DNA of 64,000 nucleotides from Flavobacteriaceae bacterium (GCA_947483075.1 CANKLE010000003.1:1-64000); one strand, 5' to 3'; positions 47,294 through 56,612 are shown, counted from the first letter of the stretch. Notes: generated from the sequence alone by a model not told the origin. Translations and numbers: made by a program.

Positions 47294-48517
47294 ATGAGTA
47301 AAAGAGTTGTAATTACTGGAATGGGAATTTATTCTTGCATAGGAACCTCACTAGAAGAAGTTAAAGAATCTTTATATCAAGGAAAATCTGGTATTGGGAT
47401 TGATCTTGAACGAAAGGAATTTGGTTTTCAATCAGCATTAACGGGGATTGTACCAAAACCTGATTTAAAAAGTATGCTTTCTAGAAGACAACGAATGAGC
47501 ATTGGTCAAGAAACTGAATTTGCTTATATGGCTACTTCCGAAGCCCTACGAAACGCCAATATTGATGATGCTTTTTTTGACACCCATGAAGTTGGGATTA
47601 TCTACGGTAATGATAGTGTTTCAGTTTCCATAATTGAAGCTACCGATATTATTAGAGAGAAAAAAGATACAGCATTAATTGGATCTGGCGCTATTTTTAA
47701 GTCTATGAATTCAACCATAACTATGAATCTCTCAACCATATTTCGATTAAGAGGAATCAATTTAACAGTTAGTGCTGCTTGTGCCAGTGGTTCACATTCG
47801 ATAGGATTAGGGTATCATTTAATCAAAAGTGGTTTGCAAGAAATCATTATTTGTGGTGGGGCTCAAGAAATCAACAAATACGCGATGAGTAGTTTTGATG
47901 GTTTGGGTGTTTTCTCTCCTAGAGAAGATGAGCCAACAAAAGCCTCAAGACCCTTTGATTCGGGGCGTGATGGTTTAGTTCCTAGTGGCGGAGGCGCTAC
48001 GATTATTCTAGAAAGCTATGAATCGGCAATAAATCGCGGGGCTAATATATTAGCAGAAGTGGTTGGATATGGATTTTCATCCAACGGAGGACACATTTCT
48101 AGTCCTAATGTTGAAGGACCATCAACTGCCATGAAAAGAGCTTTAAACGACGCAAATTTACATGCAAACGATATTGATTATATTAATGCTCATGCAACTT
48201 CTACGCCTATTGGAGACGAAAATGAAGCCAAGGCAATCTTCGAAGTATTTGGAGAAAAGAATCCGTATGTTAGTTCTACCAAATCAATGACAGGTCATGA
48301 ATGTTGGATGGCTGGAGCTAGTGAGGTAATTTATTCAATACTGATGATGCAAAATGATTTTATCGCACCAAACATAAACATTGAAAATCTTGACGAAGAT
48401 GCGTTAAAATTAAATTTAGTTAAAACAACATTAAACAAAAAATTTGATATATTTTTGTCCAATTCCTTCGGATTTGGTGGAACAAACTCAGCATTAGTTG
48501 TCAAGAAATTTATGTAA
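47294..48517 (+). CDS. Beta-ketoacyl-ACP synthase (KAS I/II type)
   Basis: The 407-aa condensing enzyme has the full triad: the nucleophile Cys163 in SAACASGSHS, the first His in NAHATSTPIGDEN near 300 and the second in KSMTGHECWMAG near 335, with GFGGTNSALV at the end. It would elongate an ACP-bound chain with malonyl units. Pigment operons of this type carry several ketosynthases; this one is the first and is followed directly by an ACP gene that starts 5 nt after its stop. Confidence 0.93.
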   Translation: MSKRVVITGMGIYSCIGTSLEEVKESLYQGKSGIGIDLERKEFGFQSALTGIVPKPDLKSMLSRRQRMSIGQETEFAYMATSEALRNANIDDAFFDTHEVGIIYGNDSVSVSIIEATDIIREKKDTALIGSGAIFKSMNSTITMNLSTIFRLRGINLTVSAACASGSHSIGLGYHLIKSGLQEIIICGGAQEINKYAMSSFDGLGVFSPREDEPTKASRPFDSGRDGLVPSGGGATIILESYESAINRGANILAEVVGYGFSSNGGHISSPNVEGPSTAMKRALNDANLHANDIDYINAHATSTPIGDENEAKAIFEVFGEKNPYVSSTKSMTGHECWMAGASEVIYSILMMQNDFIAPNINIENLDEDALKLNLVKTTLNKKFDIFLSNSFGFGGTNSALVVKKFM

Positions 48518-48521
48518 TCTT

Positions 48522-48782
48522 ATGAATAAAGAAGAAATAATTGAGAAAATAATTGGGTTTTTAGTAGCCGAATTTGAAGTCGATATTGAAGAAATTCAAC
48601 CAGATTCTAATTTAAAGGATACGTTAAGATTGGATAGTCTAGATTATGTAGATTTAGTAGTATCTATAGAATCTAATTTTGGAGTAAAATTGGTTGAAGT
48701 TGATTTCGTTGGAATAGCCTCTTTTCAAAGCTTTTATGACTTAATCGAAAACAAGTTAAAAGCCAAAATAATTAATGACTAA
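48522..48782 (+). CDS. Acyl carrier protein, first copy
   Basis: The 86-aa ACP has the phosphopantetheine serine at Ser39 in LRLDSLDYVDLV. It is a four-helix carrier that holds the growing polyene. The frame extends 8 codons upstream (into the ketosynthase gene), but MNKEEIIEKI is the family-like start at 48522. The next gene overlaps its end by 8 bp. Confidence 0.93.
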   Translation: MNKEEIIEKIIGFLVAEFEVDIEEIQPDSNLKDTLRLDSLDYVDLVVSIESNFGVKLVEVDFVGIASFQSFYDLIENKLKAKIIND

Positions 48783-49650
48783 ATGGGAAGGAAAATCAAA
48801 GGGAACTGTTCTTGGATATAAAATTTTTGTTTTTTTTATCCGCAAAGCAGGAATTCAATCAGCTTATTTTATTCTATATTTCGTTGCTTTTTATTATTTT
48901 ATTTTTCTTAAAAAAAGCAACAAATCAATTTTTTATTATTTTAAAGATAGATTGGGCTATTCTTATTTTAAATCAATAAGAATGGTTTTTAAAAGTTATT
49001 ATACTTTCGGACAAACTATTATCGATAAAGTATCTATTTCAGCTGGAATGCGAAATAAATTCACATATGAATTTGAAGGGGACAATATCCTGAGAAACCT
49101 TTTACAAGAAAAAAAAGGCGGAGTATTAATTAGTGCTCACATAGGAAATTTTGAAATTGCCGAACATTTTTTTAGCGAAATTGATATCAATTTTAATATC
49201 AATATTGTGACATCCGATTTAGAGCACTCCGCGATAAAAAACTATCTCGTAAGCATTTCCAAAAAACCTCCAATTAAATACATAATTATTAAGGACGATT
49301 TATCACATATCTTCGAAATTAATAGCGCTTTAGCCAGAAATGAATTTATTTGTTTAACAGGTGACCGCTATTTTGAAGGAGTAAAGACTTTAAACGAGAA
49401 CCTATTGTGCAAAACAGCCAAATTTCCAGCAGGTCCTTTTTTAATTTCATCTAGACTAAATGTTCCGGTTGTTTTTGTGTATGTAATGAAAGAAGCAAAT
49501 ATGCATTACCATCTATATACCAGAAAATCTAATGTGAAACATCGTGATGAAGTAGGGTTATTAAAAGCATATGCCGAGAGTGTAGAAACCATATTGCAAA
49601 AATACCCTTTGCAATGGTTCAATTATTTCGATTTCTGGGATCAGATTTAA
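48775..49650 (+). CDS. LpxL/HtrB-type acyltransferase of the pigment cluster
   Basis: The 291-aa membrane-anchored protein belongs to the lauroyl/myristoyl acyltransferase family (about 30-55 membrane segment). The catalytic HX4E motif is visible as SAHIGNFEIAEH near 122. GDRYFEG near 200 and FPAGPFLISSRLNVPVVFVYVM near 220 are further family blocks. True LpxL acts on lipid A. In aryl polyene and flexirubin clusters such proteins may instead place the polyene on a lipid head or join it to the resorcinol, which is inference. It overlaps the ACP gene by 8 bp. Confidence 0.8.
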   Translation: MTKWEGKSKGTVLGYKIFVFFIRKAGIQSAYFILYFVAFYYFIFLKKSNKSIFYYFKDRLGYSYFKSIRMVFKSYYTFGQTIIDKVSISAGMRNKFTYEFEGDNILRNLLQEKKGGVLISAHIGNFEIAEHFFSEIDINFNINIVTSDLEHSAIKNYLVSISKKPPIKYIIIKDDLSHIFEINSALARNEFICLTGDRYFEGVKTLNENLLCKTAKFPAGPFLISSRLNVPVVFVYVMKEANMHYHLYTRKSNVKHRDEVGLLKAYAESVETILQKYPLQWFNYFDFWDQI

Positions 49651-49727
49651 TTATATTAAATTCTACAAAAACTAAAACATCCACTTAGTAATCCTGTTTT
49701 TTTAATTTGACGCAATTTCATAAGATT

Positions 49728-51374
49728 ATGGAAACATTCGATTCGATTATTATTGGTTCAGGCGTAGGAGGTTTAGCAACTGCAATTTGTTTAGCAAGGG
49801 CTGGGCAAAAAGTAGTAGTTCTCGAGCAACATTATGTGCCCGGAGGATGGGGACATAGTTTTACTTTAAACGGCCAACGATTTAGTCCTGGTGTGCATTA
49901 CGTTGGACTAATAGCTGAAGGACAATCTACTAATGAATTGTATCGAGGACTTGGCATTGCTAACGATATGGTTTTTTTTCAAATGAATCGAAAAGGCTAT
50001 GAACACTGTTTGATAAATGGAGAAACCATCAATTTTCATGCAGGAATTGAAAATTTAAAAAGAACTCTATCAGATAGATTTCCAAAAGAAGAAAAAAATA
50101 TAAAAAAATACCTGACTTTGGTTGAAAGAGTAAGTTACGAACTCCAATTAATACCTAAACTAAAAGGCTGGTGGCAAAAAATTACGGTTCCTTTTCGTAC
50201 CAAACATTTCGGAAAGTTTGCTTTATTTTCATTAAAAAAAGTGATTGGTTGGCATGTGAAAGACCCCTTATTAAAAGCGGTTTTAAACATTCAATGCGGC
50301 GATCACGGTTTGTCTCCTAATCGCGCTTGCTTCCCCGTGCATTGCTCTGTTATGAGTCATTATTTTGATGGCGGATTTTATCCTATGGGTGGCGGCGGCG
50401 GAATTATTAAAGCTATGACCACTGGTGTTAAAAGAAATGGGGGCGAAATTAGAGTAAAACAAAGCGTATCGAAAATCCTTATTGAAAACAAAAAAGCGAT
50501 AGGCGTTCAACTAAAAGACGGGCAACAAATTTTTGCAAAAACTATTGTATCCAACGCCGACCCTTCGATTACGTATTTGAATTTAATCGGGAAGGAGCAT
50601 TTAAGCAAAGGTTTGATTAAAAAATTAGAAAAAACGAAGTATTCCGTCACCTCGTTAATTTTGTTTCTAACGTTAGATATGGATGTGACCCAATTCGGCA
50701 TTGATTCCGGAAATATTTGGATGATGAAAGACGAAAATGATGACCAAAATTTCGACAATTTAATGAACCAACCCATTACCGAAGGCGATGATTTTCCGGC
50801 CATATTTATTAGCTGCACCTCCATAAAAGATCCTGTTAGTTTTAATGGGAGGTACCACAATTTTGAAGTAGTGACCTATGTCAATTACGATCAATTGAGC
50901 GAATTTAATGGATTAGAAGATTATCACAACGATAGGTATAAAGCGTTCAAAGAAATAGTCATCAACAAACTGATGAATAATCTGGAAAAAATCATTCCAA
51001 ACGCTAAAAAACATGTTGTACAAGCAGAATTAGGGACGCCAAAAACCAACGAATTTTACATTAATTCTACAAGAGGTAATGTATATGGTACAGAAAAAAC
51101 ACTCAACCAAGTGGGGCCTTTCTCTTTTAAAAACAAAACTGAAATAGAAAACTTTTTTCTTTGTGGTTCCAGTACATTATCTCATGGGGTTAGTGGTGCT
51201 ACCCATTCAGGAGTGTCAGCTGCAAGTGCTATTTTAAATTGCAAACCCGATGACTTGCTCGTTAAAAATCTAGATCAAAAATTACGAATTTACGATGCAG
51301 AAGATGTTTCAACATGGCCAGAATGGGTGCATAAAAAAAGATCTGACAAAATCAGAAAATTTAAAGAAAACTGA
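49728..51374 (+). CDS. FAD-dependent CrtI-like oxidoreductase
   Basis: The 548-aa flavoenzyme has the dinucleotide-binding motif IIIGSGVGGLATAI at 7-20, followed by LARAGQKVVVLEQH, and a C-terminal FAD block ending LCGSSTLSHGVSGATHSG near 490. It resembles phytoene desaturases and retinol saturases. A role in desaturating or oxidising the polyene or the resorcinol precursor is inferred. An in-frame TTG lies 21 nt upstream, but METFDSIIIGSG is the natural start. It is the largest enzyme of the operon. Confidence 0.88.
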   Translation: METFDSIIIGSGVGGLATAICLARAGQKVVVLEQHYVPGGWGHSFTLNGQRFSPGVHYVGLIAEGQSTNELYRGLGIANDMVFFQMNRKGYEHCLINGETINFHAGIENLKRTLSDRFPKEEKNIKKYLTLVERVSYELQLIPKLKGWWQKITVPFRTKHFGKFALFSLKKVIGWHVKDPLLKAVLNIQCGDHGLSPNRACFPVHCSVMSHYFDGGFYPMGGGGGIIKAMTTGVKRNGGEIRVKQSVSKILIENKKAIGVQLKDGQQIFAKTIVSNADPSITYLNLIGKEHLSKGLIKKLEKTKYSVTSLILFLTLDMDVTQFGIDSGNIWMMKDENDDQNFDNLMNQPITEGDDFPAIFISCTSIKDPVSFNGRYHNFEVVTYVNYDQLSEFNGLEDYHNDRYKAFKEIVINKLMNNLEKIIPNAKKHVVQAELGTPKTNEFYINSTRGNVYGTEKTLNQVGPFSFKNKTEIENFFLCGSSTLSHGVSGATHSGVSAASAILNCKPDDLLVKNLDQKLRIYDAEDVSTWPEWVHKKRSDKIRKFKEN

Positions 51375-51418
51375 ATAACAAACAGAAATATTTAAGTTTA
51401 TATTTTAAAAATTCAGGA

Positions 51419-52324
51419 ATGAAAAACGTATTGGTTATTTATTATTCGCAGTCGGGGCAATTGGAGACAATTGCTAGAACAATCGCAGAGCCACTAGAAA
51501 ACGATAAAGATTGTTGCGTCACTTTTTATGAAATCGAATTAGAAAAGCCATTTCCGTTCCCATGGAATAAAGCTGCTTTTTTTGATTCATTTCCGGAGTC
51601 TTTTTTGCAAATTCCAATTGCATTAAAGCCAATTCCTCAATTTATTCTAAACACCCAGTATGATTTAATTTTATTGAATTACCAAGTTTGGTTTTTAACG
51701 CCTTCAATTCCGATTAATTCATTTTTAAAAAGCACCGACGCAAAAATTATTTTAAATAATACACCTATAATTACAATAAGTGGTTCAAGAAATATGTGGG
51801 TGATAGCACAAGAAAAAGTCAAATTGTTGCTTCAAGAAAACAAAGCAATTCTAAAGGGAAATGTTGCTCTGGTTGATCGAGTAGGTAATTTAATTAGTGT
51901 CATCACAATAGTAGAATGGATGTTTTCAGGAGCGAAAAATAAATACCTCGGCATTTTCCCTTTGCCTGGAGTTTCAGAAAAAGACATTATCGAATCGTCT
52001 AAATTTGGAGTGGCTATTTTAGGAAGTCTGAAAGAAAATAATTTAAATGATTTGCAATCAAAATTAATCGCGCTTAACGGTGTGAAAATAAGCTCGTATT
52101 TGGTTAGTATCGACAAAACCGCTAACAAAATATTTAAAAAATGGTCTAATTTCATTTATTCTAGAAAAAAATCAAGGAAAATCTGGTTAAAAGTATTTAA
52201 TGTTTATTTGTGGCTCGCAATTTGGTTAATCTCACCAATTGTATATATATTGCATCTTATTATATTCCCTTTCAAATTATTTAAAATCAAGAAAGAAACC
52301 AAATATTATCAAGGGGTTTCGTAG
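51419..52324 (+). CDS. darA: Dialkylresorcinol condensing enzyme DarA-like
   Basis: The 301-aa protein has a flavodoxin-like N-terminal half (IYYSQSGQLETIA near 7-19 binds FMN phosphate) and a C-terminal membrane segment (about 260-290). It fits the DarA family of flexirubin and dialkylresorcinol clusters. DarA works after DarB, aromatising the cyclised triketide-like product to the resorcinol ring. Its neighbour darB begins 10 nt after its stop, as in other such clusters, which supports the name. Confidence 0.85.
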   Translation: MKNVLVIYYSQSGQLETIARTIAEPLENDKDCCVTFYEIELEKPFPFPWNKAAFFDSFPESFLQIPIALKPIPQFILNTQYDLILLNYQVWFLTPSIPINSFLKSTDAKIILNNTPIITISGSRNMWVIAQEKVKLLLQENKAILKGNVALVDRVGNLISVITIVEWMFSGAKNKYLGIFPLPGVSEKDIIESSKFGVAILGSLKENNLNDLQSKLIALNGVKISSYLVSIDKTANKIFKKWSNFIYSRKKSRKIWLKVFNVYLWLAIWLISPIVYILHLIIFPFKLFKIKKETKYYQGVS

Positions 52325-52334
52325 TTTTCATATT

Positions 52335-53468
52335 ATGTTTGACGTATACATTACAAAAACCGGAAGATATCTACCAAATGACCCTGTTTCAAATGATAAA
52401 ATGGAAGAATATCTGGGACTTATAAATGAAGTTGCATCTAAAGCTAGAAGAATCATCCTAAGAAACAATAAAATCAATACTCGACATTATGCATTAAATA
52501 AAAAAGGAATTAGTACTCATACTAATGCTGAGTTAACTTTTTATGCCATTCAAACTTTATTCGACGAGACTTTTACGAATCAAGACATGGAGTTGCTTTC
52601 GTGCGGAACTTCAACACCCGACAATTTTTTGCCTTCACATGCTGCGATGGTTCATGGATTATTGAAAAACAAATCCGTCGAATTAAATTCTTCGACTGGA
52701 GTTTGTTGCGCGGGAATGAATTCTTTAAAATTTGGCTACCTTTCTATCAAAGCAGGGAATACTAAAAATGCTATTTGTACCGGTTCTGAAAGAGTTTCTT
52801 CATGGACAACTGCCGATAAATATGAATACGAAGTCATTAATTTAAAAAACCTAGAAGAGCAACCAATTATTTCGTTTAAGAAAGATTTTTTACGTTGGAT
52901 GTTGTCTGATGGTGCTGGAGCATTTCTATTAGAAAATAAACCTAGAGGCCCAATTTCTCTCAAAATGGAATGGATGGACGCCTATTCTTACGCCTTTGAA
53001 TTGGAAGCGTGTATGTATGCTGGCGGCGACAAATTAGAAAACGGCGAAATCAAGCCTTGGAGTGATTACCATCCAGATCAATGGCTAAAAGAATCAATTT
53101 TTGCTATTAAACAAGATGTCAAGTTACTGGATAAAACTATTTTAGTAAAAGGAGCTGAAAGCATGTTCAATGCCTTAAAAAAAAACAACATAACTTCAGA
53201 ACAAATTGATTATTTCTTACCGCATGTTTCCTCATATTATTTTGTAAATGGTTTAAAAGAATATCTAGAGAACAAAGGAATACATTTACCTAAAGAAAAA
53301 TGGTTTATGAATTTAAAACGAGTTGGAAACGTTGGTTCTGCATCGATATACTTAGCCTTAGACGAATTAATGACTTCAGGAAAGCTAATAAAAGGAGACA
53401 GAATTCTTTTATCCGTTCCTGAAAGCGGCCGATTCTCTTTTGCCTATGCATATTTAACAGTTTGTTAA
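52335..53468 (+). CDS. darB: Dialkylresorcinol ketosynthase DarB-like (KAS III type)
   Basis: The 377-aa ketosynthase III-fold enzyme carries the nucleophile in GVCCAGMNSLK (Cys125 by alignment), His in YFLPHVSSYYF near 295 and Asn in RVGNVGSASIY near 332. DarB condenses two beta-ketoacyl substrates with decarboxylation to form the cyclic precursor that DarA aromatises. The frame is open 32 codons further upstream, overlapping darA, but MFDVYITKTGRYLPNDPV is the conserved start. A hotdog gene follows after 4 nt. Confidence 0.88.
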   Translation: MFDVYITKTGRYLPNDPVSNDKMEEYLGLINEVASKARRIILRNNKINTRHYALNKKGISTHTNAELTFYAIQTLFDETFTNQDMELLSCGTSTPDNFLPSHAAMVHGLLKNKSVELNSSTGVCCAGMNSLKFGYLSIKAGNTKNAICTGSERVSSWTTADKYEYEVINLKNLEEQPIISFKKDFLRWMLSDGAGAFLLENKPRGPISLKMEWMDAYSYAFELEACMYAGGDKLENGEIKPWSDYHPDQWLKESIFAIKQDVKLLDKTILVKGAESMFNALKKNNITSEQIDYFLPHVSSYYFVNGLKEYLENKGIHLPKEKWFMNLKRVGNVGSASIYLALDELMTSGKLIKGDRILLSVPESGRFSFAYAYLTVC

Positions 53469-53472
53469 AATA

Positions 53473-53907
53473 ATGGAACAATCTAATATTCTATTTCAAA
53501 AAAAATTTGTGGAAAATTTACTACCACAAAAATCTCCTTTCGTAATGGTAGATAAGATATATGCTTACTCCGAAAATACAATTGTTTCAGGATTGAAAAT
53601 CCGAAAAGAAAATATTTTCTTTCACAGCGGAATCCTTGTTGAATCAGGACTAATTGAACACATGGCGCAATCGGTAGCGCTTCATACAGGTTATCAATTT
53701 TTCTTAAAACAAAAACAAGCACCAACTGGATATATTGGCTCAATTAAAGAAATCGAAATTTTTGAATTACCAATATTTGGAGATGAAATTAAAACGACAG
53801 TTACCATTCTTCATGAGTTTGCAGGAATAACATTAGTTGCTATTTCTTCGACATTAAACGATCAAGAAATAGCCAAAGGGCAAATGAAAACCATTTTAGC
53901 AAAATAA
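53473..53907 (+). CDS. Hotdog dehydratase-like protein, first
   Basis: The 144-aa hotdog-fold protein resembles FabZ/ApeI-type 3-hydroxyacyl-ACP dehydratases: KSPFVMVDKIYAY near 20 and LVESGLIEHMAQSVALHTGY near 55 mirror the FabZ blocks. The glutamate in the second block is kept. The FabZ histidine (FFxGHFP) is not seen; the corresponding loop reads NIFFHSGIL. It may use another residue, or pair with the next hotdog protein, as ApeI and ApeP pair in aryl polyene synthesis. It starts 4 nt after darB. Confidence 0.82.
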   Translation: MEQSNILFQKKFVENLLPQKSPFVMVDKIYAYSENTIVSGLKIRKENIFFHSGILVESGLIEHMAQSVALHTGYQFFLKQKQAPTGYIGSIKEIEIFELPIFGDEIKTTVTILHEFAGITLVAISSTLNDQEIAKGQMKTILAK

Positions 53908-53919
53908 TTTTCAAAAACT

Positions 53920-54384
53920 ATGGATTCTACTATTGATATCAAATATTATTTACCACATCGTGCACCAATGCTTATGGTAGATATGATTTTAAAAATGGAC
54001 GATGTAACAGTAGAGACGTTTTTTAAAATTAAATCAGATAATATTTTTATTCAAAACAATAATTTTATAGAAGCAGGATTAATTGAAAATGCTGCGCAAA
54101 CCTGTTCCGCTATTGTAGCTAAAGATTATTTCGTAGACGAAAATAATAAAGACAAAAACAATGTAGATATAATTGGATTTATCAGCTCTATCAAAACGCT
54201 AAAAATACTGGCACTTCCAAAAGTTGATAATACCATTACTACATTTGCTACTTTAGTATCTAAATTTGTAACCGAAAACTATACGCTTTGTACGATGCAT
54301 TGTAAAACGTTTATAAACGACCACTTGCTTTTGGAAGGAGAAATAAATTTATTTATTCAAGAAAATTCAAAATCAGTAATATAG
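53920..54384 (+). CDS. Hotdog dehydratase-like protein, second
   Basis: The 154-aa protein has the same fold and spacing as its neighbour: YLPHRAPMLMVDMIL near 10 is FabZ-like and keeps the PHR motif, and FIEAGLIENAAQTCSAIV near 48 matches helix residues of FabZ. The catalytic loop reads IFIQNNNFIEAG, without the histidine. The pair (this and the preceding gene) probably forms a heterodimer that dehydrates the growing polyene, by analogy with ApeI/ApeP. It starts 12 nt after the first hotdog gene. Confidence 0.8.
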   Translation: MDSTIDIKYYLPHRAPMLMVDMILKMDDVTVETFFKIKSDNIFIQNNNFIEAGLIENAAQTCSAIVAKDYFVDENNKDKNNVDIIGFISSIKTLKILALPKVDNTITTFATLVSKFVTENYTLCTMHCKTFINDHLLLEGEINLFIQENSKSVI

Positions 54385-54448
54385 CTAAAATCACATTTAA
54401 ATAAGGAGTATCTTTATCTAAATTGAAAAATTGAACCCAAAGAATCAA

Positions 54449-54853
54449 ATGAAAAAAAAGGAAGTACCTCAAGATCAAGGAAATCTTTCCATAAGTAATT
54501 TGAAAGAATTGGTTTATGCTACCGATGAAAAAGGAAATTATACCACTGCTTTAAGTTCAGGTTGGGAGCCCAAAACGATTGCGCTTTCAAATTCGATAGA
54601 CGAAATTAACGGACGTATAGCTTTCGCTAAAGACCAAGTTAAAAAAGGGGAAGCTAGTCCAATTGTCTATTTTATGGAATTACATAAAATGGATGTCGGA
54701 ATTTTATCTAGTTATGTCGGAATTTGGAAATGGCGTGTGAAAAGGCATTTCAAACCTACTGTTTTCAAAAAACTAAACGATTCGATTTTATTGAAATATG
54801 CCGAAACATTTGAAATTTCGTTATCGGAATTTAAAAATTACGAACCAAACTAA
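54449..54853 (+). CDS. Uncharacterised cluster protein, 134 aa
   Basis: The soluble, mixed-charge protein (MKKKEVPQDQGNLSISN...) shows no family that I can name. Its C-terminal half (GILSSYVGIWKWRVKRHFKP...ISLSEFKNYEPN) is helical and resembles a winged or HTH-like helix bundle, but this is weak. An in-frame TTG lies 18 nt upstream; ATG 54449 is chosen. Its stop overlaps the next start (taATG, 1 bp), so it is translationally coupled to the BtrH-domain protein and is probably its partner. Confidence 0.65.
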   Translation: MKKKEVPQDQGNLSISNLKELVYATDEKGNYTTALSSGWEPKTIALSNSIDEINGRIAFAKDQVKKGEASPIVYFMELHKMDVGILSSYVGIWKWRVKRHFKPTVFKKLNDSILLKYAETFEISLSEFKNYEPN

Positions 54854-55851
54854 TGGAAGCCAATTTCACTCATCATCAATCAGCGCATTGTGAAAATGGA
54901 GTCGCTTCTAATTTGTTAAAGCATAATGGGCTTACTATTAGTGAGCCAATGGTTTTCGGAATTGGCTCCGGTTTGTTTTTTGTATACTTGCCTTTTATTA
55001 AAGTAAATTATGCACCTGCAATCAGTTACCGCCCAATGCCTGGACAAATTTTCACCAAACTGGCTAAGCGTTTAGGGTTAAAAATAAAAAGACAAAAATT
55101 TTCAAGCGTTTCAAATGCAAATAAGGCTTTGGATGAAAATTTAAAAAAAAACATTCCTACTGGCTTGCAAGTAGGAGTTTACAATTTGTCCTATTTCCCG
55201 GAAGAATATCGTTTTCATTTTAACGCCCATAATTTAATTGTCTATGGAAAAACTGTAACCAATTATTTAATAAGCGACCCCGTTATGGAAAACGTAACGA
55301 CCTTATCGCATGCCGAATTGAATAAAGTGCGTTTTGCCAAAGGTGCTTTTGCACCGCGCGGACAAATGTACTATCCGATTCACATACCCAAAGAAGTCGA
55401 TTTTAAAAGTGCAATTATTAAAGGAATTAATAATACCTGTCGCGATATGCTGGCTCCAGTACCCATTATTGGCGTTCGAGGTATAAAATATGTTGCTAAA
55501 CAAATTCGCAAATGGCCGATTAAATACGGCACTAAAAAAACAAATCATTATTTGGCGCAAATGGTACGCATGCAAGAAGAAATTGGAACTGGTGGCGGAG
55601 GTTTTCGATTTATATATGCTGCTTTTTTACAAGAAGCGTCAGTAATTTTAGAAAATGAAAATCTACAAGAATTGTCGCTTGAAATGACCGCTATCGGTGA
55701 TTTATGGCGCGATTTTGCTGTAAATGCATCTCGAGTTTTTAAAAACAGAAGCATTCGAGAAGATGAATATAATATCATCGCAGACGAACTTTTTGCCATT
55801 GCCAACAAAGAAGAAGAGTTTTTTAAAAAATTAAAAAAAGCAATAAATTAA
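54853..55851 (+). CDS. BtrH N-terminal domain protein (acyl-transfer-like)
   Basis: The 332-aa protein begins THHQSAHCENGVASNLLKHNG, the signature of the BtrH N-terminal domain (PF14399 type). The catalytic Cys is near 14 and the His/Asp partners are expected in the FHFNAHNLIVYGK and YLISDPVM region (about 118-147). BtrH moves an acyl group from an ACP to an aminoglycoside in butirosin synthesis. Here it could transfer the polyene from its ACP to an acceptor, such as the resorcinol hydroxyl, which is inference. Coupled to the preceding gene; the ABC ATPase gene starts 8 nt after it. Confidence 0.8.
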   Translation: MEANFTHHQSAHCENGVASNLLKHNGLTISEPMVFGIGSGLFFVYLPFIKVNYAPAISYRPMPGQIFTKLAKRLGLKIKRQKFSSVSNANKALDENLKKNIPTGLQVGVYNLSYFPEEYRFHFNAHNLIVYGKTVTNYLISDPVMENVTTLSHAELNKVRFAKGAFAPRGQMYYPIHIPKEVDFKSAIIKGINNTCRDMLAPVPIIGVRGIKYVAKQIRKWPIKYGTKKTNHYLAQMVRMQEEIGTGGGGFRFIYAAFLQEASVILENENLQELSLEMTAIGDLWRDFAVNASRVFKNRSIREDEYNIIADELFAIANKEEEFFKKLKKAIN

Positions 55852-55859
55852 ATCAAATC

Positions 55860-56612
55860 TTGCAATCCATTATACAAATAAAATCCCTTTCCAAAAAATA
55901 CAAAGATGCTGATATGTTTTCTTTGGACAATTTGACATTGGAAGTAAAAGAAGGGCAAATCTTCGGACTATTAGGTCCGAATGGTGCAGGTAAAACCACC
56001 TTAATTTCTATGCTTTGCGGATTGGTCAAGCCTACTTCCGGAAGTTTTACTATTGACCAATTAACGTTTGCAAAAAATACAGACGATATAAAAAAAATTA
56101 TTGGAATTGTGCCTCAAGAATATGCGTTGTATCCCACTTTAACCGCAAGTGAAAACCTGATGTATTTTGGCAGTATGTACGGAATGAAAGGCGCTGCCTT
56201 AAAAGAAAAAGTAATCGAAAGTTTGGAATTTTTAGGATTATTGAATTTTGCCGACAAACGAATTGAAACTTTTTCGGGCGGAATGAAGCGTCGCGTTAAT
56301 TTGATAGCCGGGATTTTACACCATCCCAAAGTGTTGTTTTTAGACGAGCCTACTGTAGGTGTTGATGTACAATCGAAAAACGCCATCATCGATTATTTAA
56401 AAAAATTAAATGCAGGTGGAACAACGATTATTTATACCTCGCACCATTTATCAGAAGCACAAGATTTTTGCACCGATATAGCGATTATAGATCGAGGTAA
56501 AGTTTACGCAGAAGGAAGTCCGGCTGTATTAATTGCGAATACTCCAAATGCTAGAAATTTAGAAGATGTTTTTATTGAATTAACAGGAAAAGAATTAAGA
56601 GATGCTTTATAA
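55860..56612 (+). CDS. ABC transporter ATP-binding protein
   Basis: The 250-aa ATPase has GPNGAGKTTLI (Walker A near 40), a Q-loop in PQEYALYPTL near 86, the signature FSGGMKRRVNL near 140 and Walker B VLFLDEPTVGVD near 157, with the H-loop in YTSHHLSEAQ. No ATG fits the family length, so a TTG start at 55860 is used. It pairs with the ABC-2 permease downstream (11-bp overlap) as an exporter, likely for the pigment or a precursor. Confidence 0.93.
   Translation: MQSIIQIKSLSKKYKDADMFSLDNLTLEVKEGQIFGLLGPNGAGKTTLISMLCGLVKPTSGSFTIDQLTFAKNTDDIKKIIGIVPQEYALYPTLTASENLMYFGSMYGMKGAALKEKVIESLEFLGLLNFADKRIETFSGGMKRRVNLIAGILHHPKVLFLDEPTVGVDVQSKNAIIDYLKKLNAGGTTIIYTSHHLSEAQDFCTDIAIIDRGKVYAEGSPAVLIANTPNARNLEDVFIELTGKELRDAL

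Noticed and set aside
52239..52334. N-terminal extension of DarB
   Set aside because: The 32 extra residues come from the overlapping darA frame; the conserved start is MFDVYITKTGRY.
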